Shown one piece after another: positions 12,601-24,600 of a stretch of DNA of 64,000 nucleotides; the first letter of the stretch is position 1, and each line of letters starts with the position of its first letter. Below the pieces are notes generated by a model. The model was not told the DNA's origin and made no database searches. It worked only from the letters and a program-made list of their open reading frames with translations. The translations under genes and the position numbers were made by a program. The stretch covers positions 10,805,501 to 10,869,500 of the forward strand of contig CM075202.1 in the NCBI GenBank assembly GCA_037577475.1, in the 5' to 3' direction. This stretch comes from Chaunax sp. Z400. Its lineage: Eukaryota > Chordata > Actinopteri > Lophiiformes > Chaunacidae.

Positions 12601-15600
12601 TTATGCTAAATATTCAATTCAATGTAATCCAGTGCTGAATAATGAGTATGAAAAAGATTTTTTTAAATATTTTTTTATTATTTGTTTGTTCTTGTGGTGT
12701 GTTTGTTTCATTTTTCGATTTTCGTTGACTTTTAATTATTGTAGGATATTCTTCTTCCTGATTAGACCTCTGCTCAGGTTTAAGATGTGCAAAGATCTAC
12801 TAGAGACATTAGTGGGTCACAGAGTCGTCAATCAGGCGCCATCTGTACATGTCCACTATGTCCTGAAGGGAAGTCTAATCAGGAATAGTAAGTGACAAAC
12901 ACCTGTGAGGGCGAATGCTGGATGTGTAGAAACTTTAAAGACTGAAAGGCAATACTTTTATTTGGTATATTTAAGTTGCATAGCAGGAAGTTGACCAGTC
13001 TTGCTCCATTTAAAAAAAATAAGTATATCAATGTGGGATAAAAAACAAAACATGTATTATGAAGATACATTGAAATTGGACTTCCAGAAGCATCTACTAA
13101 GATTTAAGGCTAGAGCTTAACATACAAACCACAGCTTGATGATTCAAACTGAAGAAAGGAGGCACTCTGTTTTCACCCACCCAGATTTCAAGGTCTGTTT
13201 GGATCATTTTTTTGAATACATTATACACAGAGGACACACTGCCTCTATACAGACTTTCACTGAAAAATACTTTTTAAAACAGAATAACTACATTCAGGCT
13301 GTTTGCACAGCCAGGAAGAAGCTGCTGCATGCTCTATCCACACACACTGTGCAGTAAAGCACTGCACAGTGTGCTTCAGTGCAACACTAACATCACTGTT
13401 AAATGTGGTCAAGGTGGCAACAGACAATATTGAAACCACATCAACTTTGATGCAGGGTGTACTATGTACATTTTAATTGAGGAGGATTCTTCCTTTCTGT
13501 CCAGAGACAGAAATATTTTCAGTTTCATTTCTACCTCTAGTTTATTATAAATATTTGTTTTTTGTACATGCATGCAGCAGTTCTAGTTTGACTGTTTTTA
13601 GATGAGTCATATTATAAGACTGCTCCAATGACCTCTATGCACTCAGCGTAGAAAATCCAGGAAGAAACTGAAATATAAGGAGTTTGCTGTTGGTTTTAAA
13701 ATATTTGATGGGGCACACAAAGAAAATAAATGCCATGAGACCTTATTTAGATAGAGAGTGAACTAGAAAGGTAAAGTTGCAGCAGCTTCACCTGAAATTC
13801 ACTTAAAAGCTCCATGGGGTGAGGAGAGCTGCATATTCAGGTGATTATTCTCTGTTGGTTCATCACTACAAGTAACAGCTGTCAAACGTTATACATTGAT
13901 ACAAAGATATTATATAAATATCCATTAAAGGTGCCTTTAACTGATGTAGATTTGTTGTTAGGTGTGTGTGATTAGACAATGGTACACTGCTTTTGTCTTC
14001 CTTCTGAAGATGATTTTCATGATCATAATTCATGAAATTTTGCCCAACAGTTCAATTACTTATATTTAATATGGGGACAATCCCCATGAAGGAGGTACCA
14101 CAGGAAACATTTATGTTCTGAAACATTTAAAATCTTACTCAGCTGTAAGATTTAAAGGTTTCATCAAAAATATTGGCACAACTGAGGAGATTCTGCCACT
14201 GCAACACAGTAGATAAAAGAAAAGTCGATACTTGATTTGATCAACAACAGTACAGGCAATTACTTCCATTTTTGTACAATTTTATCAGAGTAGTTGTAAA
14301 ACTCAAAGAATTTTATTACCTCATTAGAAGAAGTAACAAAATCTGAGCCAGGAAAAAAAATATATCTGATTATAAATGTATCTGTCAAAGGTTTCCCTAA
14401 TATTAGAGGCAATATTCACCTTATCTTTGTGAAAATTCATTTGGCAGATAAATAAATGCCATTTATGTCTTCTAAATTTTATTTTGAATCTTTAGAATTT
14501 TAAGAACTTTTCATAGAACTCAAAGCAGACTAAATGGCCATGCTTTGAACATATTTTGTAATGTTTTACTGTAAAAAAAAAAAACTGAACTCAGCAAAGT
14601 GGTCCAGTCTCATCCACAATGATCCAGACTTAAGTTTGGGTACATTTCTCCTGATAGTGGTACTTGAGCAACTGTGTGAATTTTAAAACTTGAGGATGAA
14701 AATGTATTCATTATCAACTACTAAACAATTAAATCTGAGCAAATACTCAAAAAACAAGAAAAAAATATAAAAAGGAACTCTTGAAGCTGCTTCATTAGTT
14801 GCAGATATAACTTCACTTTAAGACTGATTCAAAACAGCATTTTGTCTCCATGTTGCCCTCATAATTTGTCTGCTCTGTTCCTCCTCCTAAATTTGATAAT
14901 TACTACATAAACATTCAACAAATAAAATCAAAATCAGTTTTGTCTGTCCATGAATTTCACCTATTTTGTTGATTTTATCTGATTAAATCTCACCTGGTCA
15001 TTAAAAGAGTAATGGCTAATAATATCTAACTGGATAAGCCCTATATACTGGCAACCAAGACTAAAAATAGGTGAAAATGATGCTGAAATCTATGTGGCTA
15101 AATATTTTGTCTTTGTCCTACCAGATCACCCTCTTCTTCATCCTCTCCCTTGGGTTCCTTGGGCTCGTCATCGGGATTGAAGTCTTCCATTTCAACCTAA
15201 TAACAGATGCACGTGTTGGTTTAGCTCATGGACTAATAAAGAACTACATGTAATATTATGAGAAGTGTTGTTTCTAGAAGACACACCTCTTCTATAGCTG
15301 CATCCTGAAGCAGGGACCGGACATCCAAGCGCACCATATGACGTGGCAAGGGCTCCCAGTTGTTGGACATCTGTGTACAGAAGGCTCATTAAGAAATTTA
15401 TGTTGTCTGTATATAGACTAAACGAGTGGCCAAAGCCACTGTGATGTCACCCCTTGGTTTGTGGATGATTGTTTTGAAACCTTGAGTTTAGCATTATGTT
15501 CTTTGCCATCTTAGCTTTTTGAACGAGAGGATAGCAGGAGGAGGAGCCAAGTTACCAGCCCTGCAAGGCCAGGTATAATTAGCATAACAAATGTTAGCTT

Positions 15601-18600
15601 TAGCTAGCATGGCTAATTGTGATATTAATTGGGATGCTAATTGTGGCTGGTGAAAAAAAGCCTAATAAAATGTACTTGGAAAGAAAAAATAACAGCCTAC
15701 TCCTTCGAGTGTCTTCTAGTACAAAAGAACAGTAAACAAGAGATTTCTAGGCCACCAAAACATGACAACTTTGTCCACTTCTTGTATACAGTCTCTGTAT
15801 ATATGAGCTTTAGTTGACTTCACTTTTACACAACGTATCTGAAAGAACTGATCTTACAAACCTTCATTATATCTTTTAGTGTGCGCCCATGCACGTTTCT
15901 CTTAGCACAAGTCTGAGTGTCTGCAGTGATTTCAGCCACGTACACCTTGAAATGACAAAAGATATTAAATTCTTAGCAGAGGACCATTTGGATTAATATT
16001 TTTCTGACTTTAAGAGCGAGACTCACCTCGAAGCCTTTTGTTTTGGCTGCACTCCAGAACTGATCAAAATGTTTAACTCTGTCATTAACGGTGTCCAAAA
16101 TGATGAAGGGGAAAAAGCCGTCATCCAAAGTTTTCTTAAATGTTTTAAGCATGCTGCTCCGGTATGTATCCTCCATCTCTGGCTCATACTCATATTCAAG
16201 AACCTGCAAGACAGATTTGATATATTATAGTGTTCATAATGTTTACAATAACAACTGTAATATAATTTGATGCTGCTCACCGATGCAGACTTTTATTTCA
16301 AAATGTATACAGCTTGTGTATAGGACCAATTTGTTATTGATGCATTTTGTTGTTGAGACTCACTTTGGTTTTGACCCCTCTTCCTGTGTCTGGATCTTTC
16401 TGAACTTTCTCCACCTCTGTCATGAAATAGTCGTCCAAAACAAGAACTCTTGGAGGCGCACCGCCACAATCGACTTCCTTATCCTTCACGAACATGATTT
16501 AAAAGCAAAGCTGTCATATTTGTATTTGCTTTGTGAGAACATGTAATAATATTTAGAAATGTCAAAAACAATGATTGGCTCTATGAGTATTTTTGTTGTA
16601 TATTCTTTTTTAGGTTTGGTTACATCATATTATGATTTGCTGGTATAAATCTACTCACCCGTATGAGCTTTGCAACATGACCTTTTCCACTTCCTGGAAG
16701 CCCTCTCATTATGACGACAATCTGTTCAAATACATCACTTCATTAAGTACTCAATATAATACAAGTAACTATGTGTAGGGTTGTTCCGATACCAACGAAA
16801 ATGCCTCCAATACTGCTTAAAATGCTAGAATGGGTATCGGCAAGTACACAAGTATATGCCTCCATCTGAGGCTAATTTTATCCCCCAAAGGACACCCTGT
16901 TACTTTCCAAGAACATCCGGTTCACTTGTGTCCAATTTCAGAGCTAATTTTTTTTTTACTGCACCAGTAGCCAATATCCAGAAAAGGCAAACAACTTGTA
17001 TAACTTAAAGCACGTCTGCAAAATTATATTTGTTGAATTTTTTTTCTCAGTTACGACTAACTGCTAAAATAGGGTTCGATGGCATTCATTCTATGCATTT
17101 GTTTGTTTTACAAAAGATTTAATGGAAGCCACACCATGATAGCAATCATATCAAATCAACATAGTGCTCGTAGTCTACAGCTGTCGAAAGGTATTGAACT
17201 GGTACATAGTATTGATATGCAAATTCAGATATCGGAATCAGTGTCGGGAAGGAAAAAAATGATATTGGAACATCTATGACCAGGCATAGTTATGTCAATA
17301 AACATCTCAGCAGAAATAAGTACCCTTTCCGGTCGAGATAATCTGCCCGGTGGTTTGAGGATATCATCGATGTTCTTGATTTCAGGCTTCTTCTCAGCTC
17401 GTGGGGGTGGCTGAGATGGAGGCGGGAGGGGTGGTGCAGTGGGAGGCCCTCGGTCCTCTGGATAACTTCTTCTGTCCCCTGTATAATAATATTGGCACTT
17501 CAAGTATTTATCTAAATAGCATAATTTTTCCCCATTATACATTTACTTTAGAAGTTGTAGTTTTCAACAAGGGCTGCACGATATTGGGGAAAAGAAAACA
17601 CACACTGCAATATTTTTCCTTGCTTTCTTTTTCCTTTAGGATATGAAAAAATAGTTATTTTCACCAGAACACTTGAATAGCTCTATCTGACAAGAGTTAA
17701 TCATTCAAGACCTTTTATTTACATTTGCAATAAAGTAGGGTGCCAGTCAGGGTTATGTCTCACTGTAAAAAGTCTAAAAGAAAAAAAAAAAAAGCTCCAT
17801 CAAACAAACCAATAAAGCAAATATCAAGTAGCAATAAAATATATATCACCAAGTACCAGTATTACAAAAGAAAGAACTCAACTAAAATCAGTTTTCGATA
17901 AGTGTATTAAATCAAGAAAGGATAGCAATATTAGTGTGTATTTGACTGCTTACGTGAGACAGACTCGCCACACAGTCCACTCCACTTGGTAGAGGATGTT
18001 TTCCCAACAACCCCAAAACTGTTCAGTTCCGAAACAGCACAAAACAGCTCCGCCAAGACCAGCATAACTGAACTAAGTGAGACGGGGAAATATACATCCA
18101 CCAGACTATCCCTGCTCCCGACACAGACTCTGGAGACAATCACATTTCACCACAAGCTGGCTAGAATGGCACAGACTTAATGCAAAACCAGGTAATAGGG
18201 GCCCTCTGCCCTCTTACTTTCAACATCAACTTCGTTTTAGCCTAAATCGCAATTGTGACCCATGTGAGTCATAGGACTACTAAACTTCTGTATGTTATTC
18301 AGAAAGTAGTTGCACATTGTCTGGCTTTGTTTTGGTCCTGTTCTGGGTCGTCTCCAGACCTTTATAAGAGGCTGACAAGTTGTGGACTTGATACCTAAAA
18401 TCAAACAGCTCCCAGACCCTACTGAGGGGTCCAGTTTATTCATGATCACTAACTAGTTGATGAGAATATGGTGATTTTTTGAAAGGGAAGAACAAGCTGA
18501 TCACCCGATCCAGAGAGAGCCATCTGAGCACCCAAATGAAGCCTTAGCTGCCAGAGATGGGGAGCATGTCTTTGACAGTTTAAGTAATAATAATAACAAT

Positions 18601-21600
18601 AATAGTATATAATAATAGTAATAATGATAGTAATAATAGCAATAATAATATACATGTCTAATCATTAAAAACGGTATACGTACTACAAAAATAACAGAAA
18701 TTGCAGCAAATAGACTTTTAGATGACCTTAAACATCTTCAATGTCACGCAACTCTGACTTACTGTTGTTGTTCATGAGTCTGCAGTGCCATCTTGGTTAC
18801 GTGCCACATGTTCTTGCAAGATCTCATGAAGCTTATATACAGGATCATCTTACTTAGTACGCGATTCTTGCACAACTGTGACCTTTCGGCAGCAAGCGCT
18901 GAGCTTTGACAAGGGAACTTTGACATTTGTTTTTGTTGCTATTTGGTCATTCCAAAATGTCAAACCACAGCACAAATTATTACAGACAGACTCTGGGTGT
19001 GTGCCATTGACACAAAATGTTATTCCTTTTGTATCATTCAGCAAACGTATTAATTTGCCATACTGGACATTGCACATCCTGCGATGTGACTTCTGCACAC
19101 TTTGCGATATTAATGCTGAAACTATGCATCGTGCAGCCCTGTTTTTCAACATTATTCTCTATCATGCAACAAAGCTCATTTGAGTAACTGAGGAATAACA
19201 TGATTTAAATGTGAAGAGTTTGAATAAAAACACAGCTGAAGTATGTGTGTACCTGTTTGACAACAGACAGGATTGAACTTACCATAAGGCGAGGAGCTGT
19301 GGCCGTAGCGCTCAGACCCACTGCGTTCGAGCCCACTACGCTCATATGGAGGTCTGTCGTTGCCAGGTCTTCCATAATGTTCGTCTCGATCACGACTGCC
19401 ACTTCGCTCTTTCTCTCGAAGATTCCGGTCTCTCTCCCTGTACCCTGAGCGTAATGGAGGTGCCAGTGGAGATCTAAACAGAGGAGGAGCATTTTTAAAG
19501 TTTCATTTCATCAACAGAGGATCCTCTCTTCACCTGGCACACAATGATAACCAATCACAATGTTATATAGTACCTGTTGTCAACCATTGACTGAGTGCTT
19601 GAATCAAAAACAGACAGATAGAAAAGAATATTACATATGTTCTGAACCAGCACGATGCCCCACAGTTTGGAGAAAAAAACAAACAAACATAAAGAACCAC
19701 TGAGGAAACACGTTACCTTTCATCTCTCTCTCTTGGGGGATAGCGCTCCCTCTCAAATCTTTCTCTTTCATATTCGGATGGAAGCATCTCTCTGTATAAT
19801 TCCCTTTCTCTACTGTACTCTCGGCGGTCCATGTAAGGGTCTGATCTTCTTTCAAAATACAGGTCTCTCCTGTAAGGATCTCTGGAACCAAGAGGTTCTA
19901 GGAGAAAAGTAAATAAATCGTCAATAAACAATGGTTAGAAAATTGCAAAAGGAAGCTCTGTTCCAATGGAGAAAGATACTGAAAGCTTTACAGAACTGAA
20001 ACTCACCTTTTTCATAGCCTCTGTCTGAATGCACTGGGTCAGGCCGCAACACAATTCTCTCACCGTAAGAGATTCGCTCAACAGTGGCTCCAGGCTCTGA
20101 AATATTAAGTGTTAACATTGCCAACAAAGTTCTCAAACTAACTGTTTCATCTGTTAAAATGTGTTATCTTTGTTGCTCCTACCATGCCCATGTCCATAAT
20201 CCACAGCCTTAGGTATCACTGTAGGAGTGGGTGCAGCAGAGAGAGATGACTGGTAGTCTGTGGTAGCAGGTCTGATATCTGAACTCAGAGGCTCAGATAC
20301 AGATGTATGTGCAGCTGCAGTCATGCCCTAAGAATTAAAAAAAATAATACATTGATCTAACGAATAAATAAAAAGATGTTTAGATGTTTAAACTACAATT
20401 AATACTCAATTTGGATAAATAATATGGTATATATGGGAAATAACATTTGTTTCAAGCATCCTACATCCAACTTGCGTGATCCTGTCTTTTACACAGACAA
20501 GCATTATAATGAATGAGGATGAAATATCTGTTAATATAAATTGATTAATTAATTAATGTAAATATAAATTACCTTCAGAACATTCCTGACTTCTGGTGGG
20601 ATCTCCAATCCAAGAAGACCAGCAGGAAGCTCTGGCAGGATGTTAGTTGGTGCAGGCTGAAGTTCAGTACCAGGTGTCTTCCCCTCCTTCATTTCCCTGT
20701 GGACGCAAAAGAATGGAATTCAAGTTAAGTGAAATATTATATAAAATAAAATAGGTAATATACTTGCAAAACACCAGAGCTGCAACTAAAATATATATGA
20801 CAATCTGCTTTGTTCACGGTGTTGTGAAAAAGCTTGCTAGCTGAACTTGTTGAAAACTTTGGATGATTTGAGCATCATGAGTAAAATTCCATTCACCTCC
20901 ATTGTTTTTGGATGGTTACAAAAATCTCAAGAGGTAGACATTTAAAAGAAATCTGCATGGCTAGATTCCACTACAGCTAAGTCAGAGCATAATTTGCATC
21001 AACCTGGCATATAATGCATTAAAAAATGATGAAAGACAAGGAAATACCTTATAAATTTAAGCTCTTGAGCAGCTTTCAAGATGATCTCATGCTGGTGTTG
21101 GGAGAGTGCAAGGACATTTGTGCTGCTCGTTCCTTGTGACGCTGAATCAACTGAGCTCTCTGGTAAATTAGTGGCAGGTGCAGCAGAGGGTAATGGCGTA
21201 TACAAAGGAGGCTCTTCCCTATGCTCTTCATAGTGAGCTCTGCGATCCTCATAGTCAGCAGGATACCTTCTCTCTGGCGGTGCAGCAAGTCTTGAAGGCC
21301 TATCCCATTCTGAAGGGGGTGGTGGGTATGCTAGCTCTTCCTGCCGGTATGGGGCCTCATTCCTATATTCGCGAATTCTAAGCTCTCCTCTTCCTCTGTC
21401 CTGCTCATCATACGGATATGGGTGATCTCTGTCTCTTTCGTCCAGCGAATGACCATCTCTGTAAGGCTCTGGTGGTGGCACGCGGGGTGGAAAGTCCCTC
21501 TCAAGAGAAGCACGCTCTCTGTCTCTTTCAGATCCATAGTACTTGGCCTCATTGCGATAGTCATCAGGAGGATATTCCTGTGGTGGCCGCCAGCGATGCC

Positions 21601-24600
21601 CGTGTTTCCCATGACCATAATCCTCAACATAACCCACATTATGTCCCTCTTCATATTCCTCATGTGTTGCACCAGGCCGAACCATGCCTCGAGCCATTCC
21701 TTGACCCAAAGGTCTCCTCCTCACTCCTCCCACATCTATAATTTCATGTGGAGGCAGAGGACGACCTCTACCATGTGACATTTGCCATTCCAATTCTCTC
21801 TCCATTCCTTCATCGTATGGCTCCTCCACTGCATCCATCATTTCATGAGGTGGTGGTGGCACACGGTGCCTCCCTCTTCCAACATCAGGATGCATCGCAT
21901 GGTTGTGAGGGTCGTGTCCATGGTACATGGGGTGTCTTGCTGGATCCATTTCAGTATCATCACTGCCAATGTCATGGCCTAATGGCCCGTGATCCATTGG
22001 CCAATGTGCTGGGTGAGGGGGACGTCCTCGTCCTTGGTGCATGTAATCAGGATGACCACGTGGGCGACGACCCCGGCCAGGTGGAAATGGGGGTCTCATG
22101 CCTCTCATCGGAGGTCTGCTTTCCTCCCAGTAGGGATCCACTTCCTCTGAGTACTCTACAGACTCAGATTCCTCCCAGTGACTGTCCCTTGGCTCTTCTC
22201 TTCCAATAGGGGGTGGTCCTCCTCTTCCCATGGGGGGTGGTCCTCCTCTTCCCATGGGGGGTGGTCCTCCTCTTCCCATGGGAGGTGGTCCTCCTCTTCC
22301 CATGGGAGGTGGTCCTCCTCTTCCCATGGGAGGTCCTCCTCTTCCCATAGGTGGACCTCCTCTTCCCATAGGCGGACCTCCTCTACCCATAGGTGGACCT
22401 CCTCTACCCAAAGGTGGTCCACCTCTACCAAAAGGCGGTCCACCTCTACCCAAAGGCGGTCCACCTCTACCCATAGGTGGTCCACCTCTACCCATAGGTA
22501 GACCTCTTCCCATTGGAGGACCGCCTCTGCCCATGGGTGGGCGTCCTCTCATTAATGATGGCCCTCCTCTCCCCACAGGGGGTCCACCTATTGGCTCTTG
22601 AAAATACTCTTCCTCTGTTGGGAAGTAATATTCCTCTGGCATCCACATTTCTTCAGGGGGCATCTCTGATTCCTCACCACCAAACTCTTCATATGAAGGA
22701 TCTTGCCAGTGATACTGTTCCTGCTCTTCTGGTGTCCCTGAGTTGTCTTCAGGTGGTATGTAACCATGAGACGTTTCTCCCATCTTCTCCCCAAGTGGTA
22801 CAGTATTTGGTCCCGTGCATTTTCCAAAGACACTCTGGCCACGTCCGCGTCCACGAACTTGAACAGGTAATGGGGGCTGGCCTCGGCCCCTAACAGGCCT
22901 TGAAGGATCTGGTCTTGACTGGATTAGGCCAGACGGTTGCGTCTCCTGTTGGATTCCAGGGAGCTTTGGAACTGGTGGAGGTTTGTTGTTTGTCAATGGT
23001 AAATCTGGTTTTGGCAGATTTTGTGTAGCAGTACTGTTGGATCCTGCAATAGATGTGGCAGTTACGGAAGGTTTACTGTTAACAGATTTGGGTTTTTCAC
23101 TATTGTTAGAAGCATTCTTGTCATTAGGATCCTCAGACTTTGTGTCTGTTTGTGATGTCTGAGGAATAGGGGCATTTGTGACAAAAAAGCCTTCAGTTCC
23201 AAGCAAGTTGTCATCTGTCATGTCTTCAGCATTGCCCTTCTTATCTAGTTCTGATTCAGTCTTTTCTTTTTCACACTGTGGCTGTCCAGCTGATTTTCCT
23301 GGTGTCTTAGAATCATTACGCTTAGAATCATTGCTGGCAGGTTGTTCAGTGGTTGGTTTTGCCTCAGGTTGGGGACCTTGTTGTTGTATTTGCTGTGGCA
23401 CAGTTGGGCATTCAAAAGGAGGAGGGGGGCCAGGTTGCCTTAGGGGGCGCTCAATCTGAGATTGCTGCCCAAATCTTGGTTTTTCAAATCTTGAGGGAAC
23501 ATCAAAGCGTTGCCGTGGCTGGTCAAATCTGGGGGGACCATCAAAGTGTTGCCGTGGCTGGTCAAATCTGGGGGGACCATCAAAGTGTTGCCGTGGCTGG
23601 TCAAATCTGGGGGGACCATCAAAACGCTGCCTTGGTTGATCAAATTGTGCAGGACTATCAAAGCGCTGAAGTGTTAGGTTGAACCTTGGGGGACCATCAA
23701 AGCGCTGCTGTGGCTGGTCAAATCTTGAAGGACAATCAAAACCTTGGTGTGGCTGATCAAATCTTGGGTTGTTCCCCCTGGAAGCAATATGACAACAGAA
23801 ATTGTAAGAAAACATTATTATTAAGACATGCTTTCTTTTGTAGACACTGTAGACACCTATTGCCTGCATATAAAACAATACATATTCATTGTAAAACTGA
23901 AATAGAGGAATTTTTAATATTAATAGCTGGTCTGAATAATTTCTTTTTACTAAAAAAATAAATAAATAAACTGACCGTGGACCTCTAATGCTGTTGAACC
24001 TTGGTGGCTGAACAGTGGAAGGACCTGGGGGTCTGACTGCTCCAGTGGGGCCAACTCCTCTCACTGGGGGTATGACTGTTCCAGAGGGGCCTACTTCTCT
24101 AACGGGTGGTCCGACTGTTCCAGCTGGGCCAACTCCTCTCACAGGGGGTCCAGCAGGAGATTCTGAATGTGGCCCAAAGCCATCTGACCGTGGACCTTGA
24201 GATCTGGGACCAACAGTGACAGGTGACTGCTGCAGATCTGGTTTTATTGGCTGTTGCTGCATTTGCATGTCTTGTCCAGGGTATTGGCCATATTGCCCCA
24301 TAATCCCACTATTATACTGGCTTGAGGCAAAAGGCACCATGGCAGTGAGAGTGGCCACCCTTTCCTGAAGGTGGGCATTGGAGGCGTTCATTTGCTCCTG
24401 CCATTGCTTCCATTGGAGCTCATAGTCCCGCAGTTGGTCTTTGTGATGATAGGTCTGGAACTGCTGATGCCAAAGGACGAATGAGCGATCCCAGGATTGG
24501 AATAAAGGGGTGAACTGCTGCAGTTGCATTTCATAGTGCCTCAGCTGCATTTCAGCAGACAATGACTGCAATTAAGACATTGAGAAAAATATTGTGTTCA

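Larger units (their letters stand above)
15122..17478 (-). other. P-loop kinase-like module exons of ylpm1 copy A
   Basis: Seven consecutive exons (17324-17478 to 15122-15196) encode PPGRLSRPERIVVIMRGLPG, SGKG, then LDDYFMTEVEKVQKDPDTGR, EYEYEPEMEDTYRSSMLKTF, FFPFIILDTVNDRVKHFDQF, VYVAEITADTQTCAKRN and MVRLDVRSLLQDAAIEEVEM. This is the kinase-like fold of the YLPM1 family: Walker A loop, an LDDYF strand that probably supplies a Walker-B-type Asp, and a lid region. In this copy the residue after the P-loop Lys is Gly (codon GGT), where copy B has Ser (AGT). Confidence 0.85.

Noticed and set aside
17931..18274. Possible exon in the large copy A intron, with short open frames on both strands
   Set aside because: It lies wholly inside the hAT-like insertion, has no YLPM1 counterpart, and no in-frame splice sites join it to the neighbouring exons.
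19574..19590. A 17-base version of the ylpm1 micro-exon starting after ACTCAG
   Set aside because: It breaks the reading frame into the following RSPLAPPL exon, while the 24-base version keeps it.
21178..23682. Many overlapping open frames on both strands inside the long exon of ylpm1 copy A (and 44,737-47,320 in copy B)
   Set aside because: They are shadows of the GRGGPP and RFDQP coding repeats, where GC-rich periodic sequence is free of stops in several frames. The minus-strand frame alone shows family motifs.
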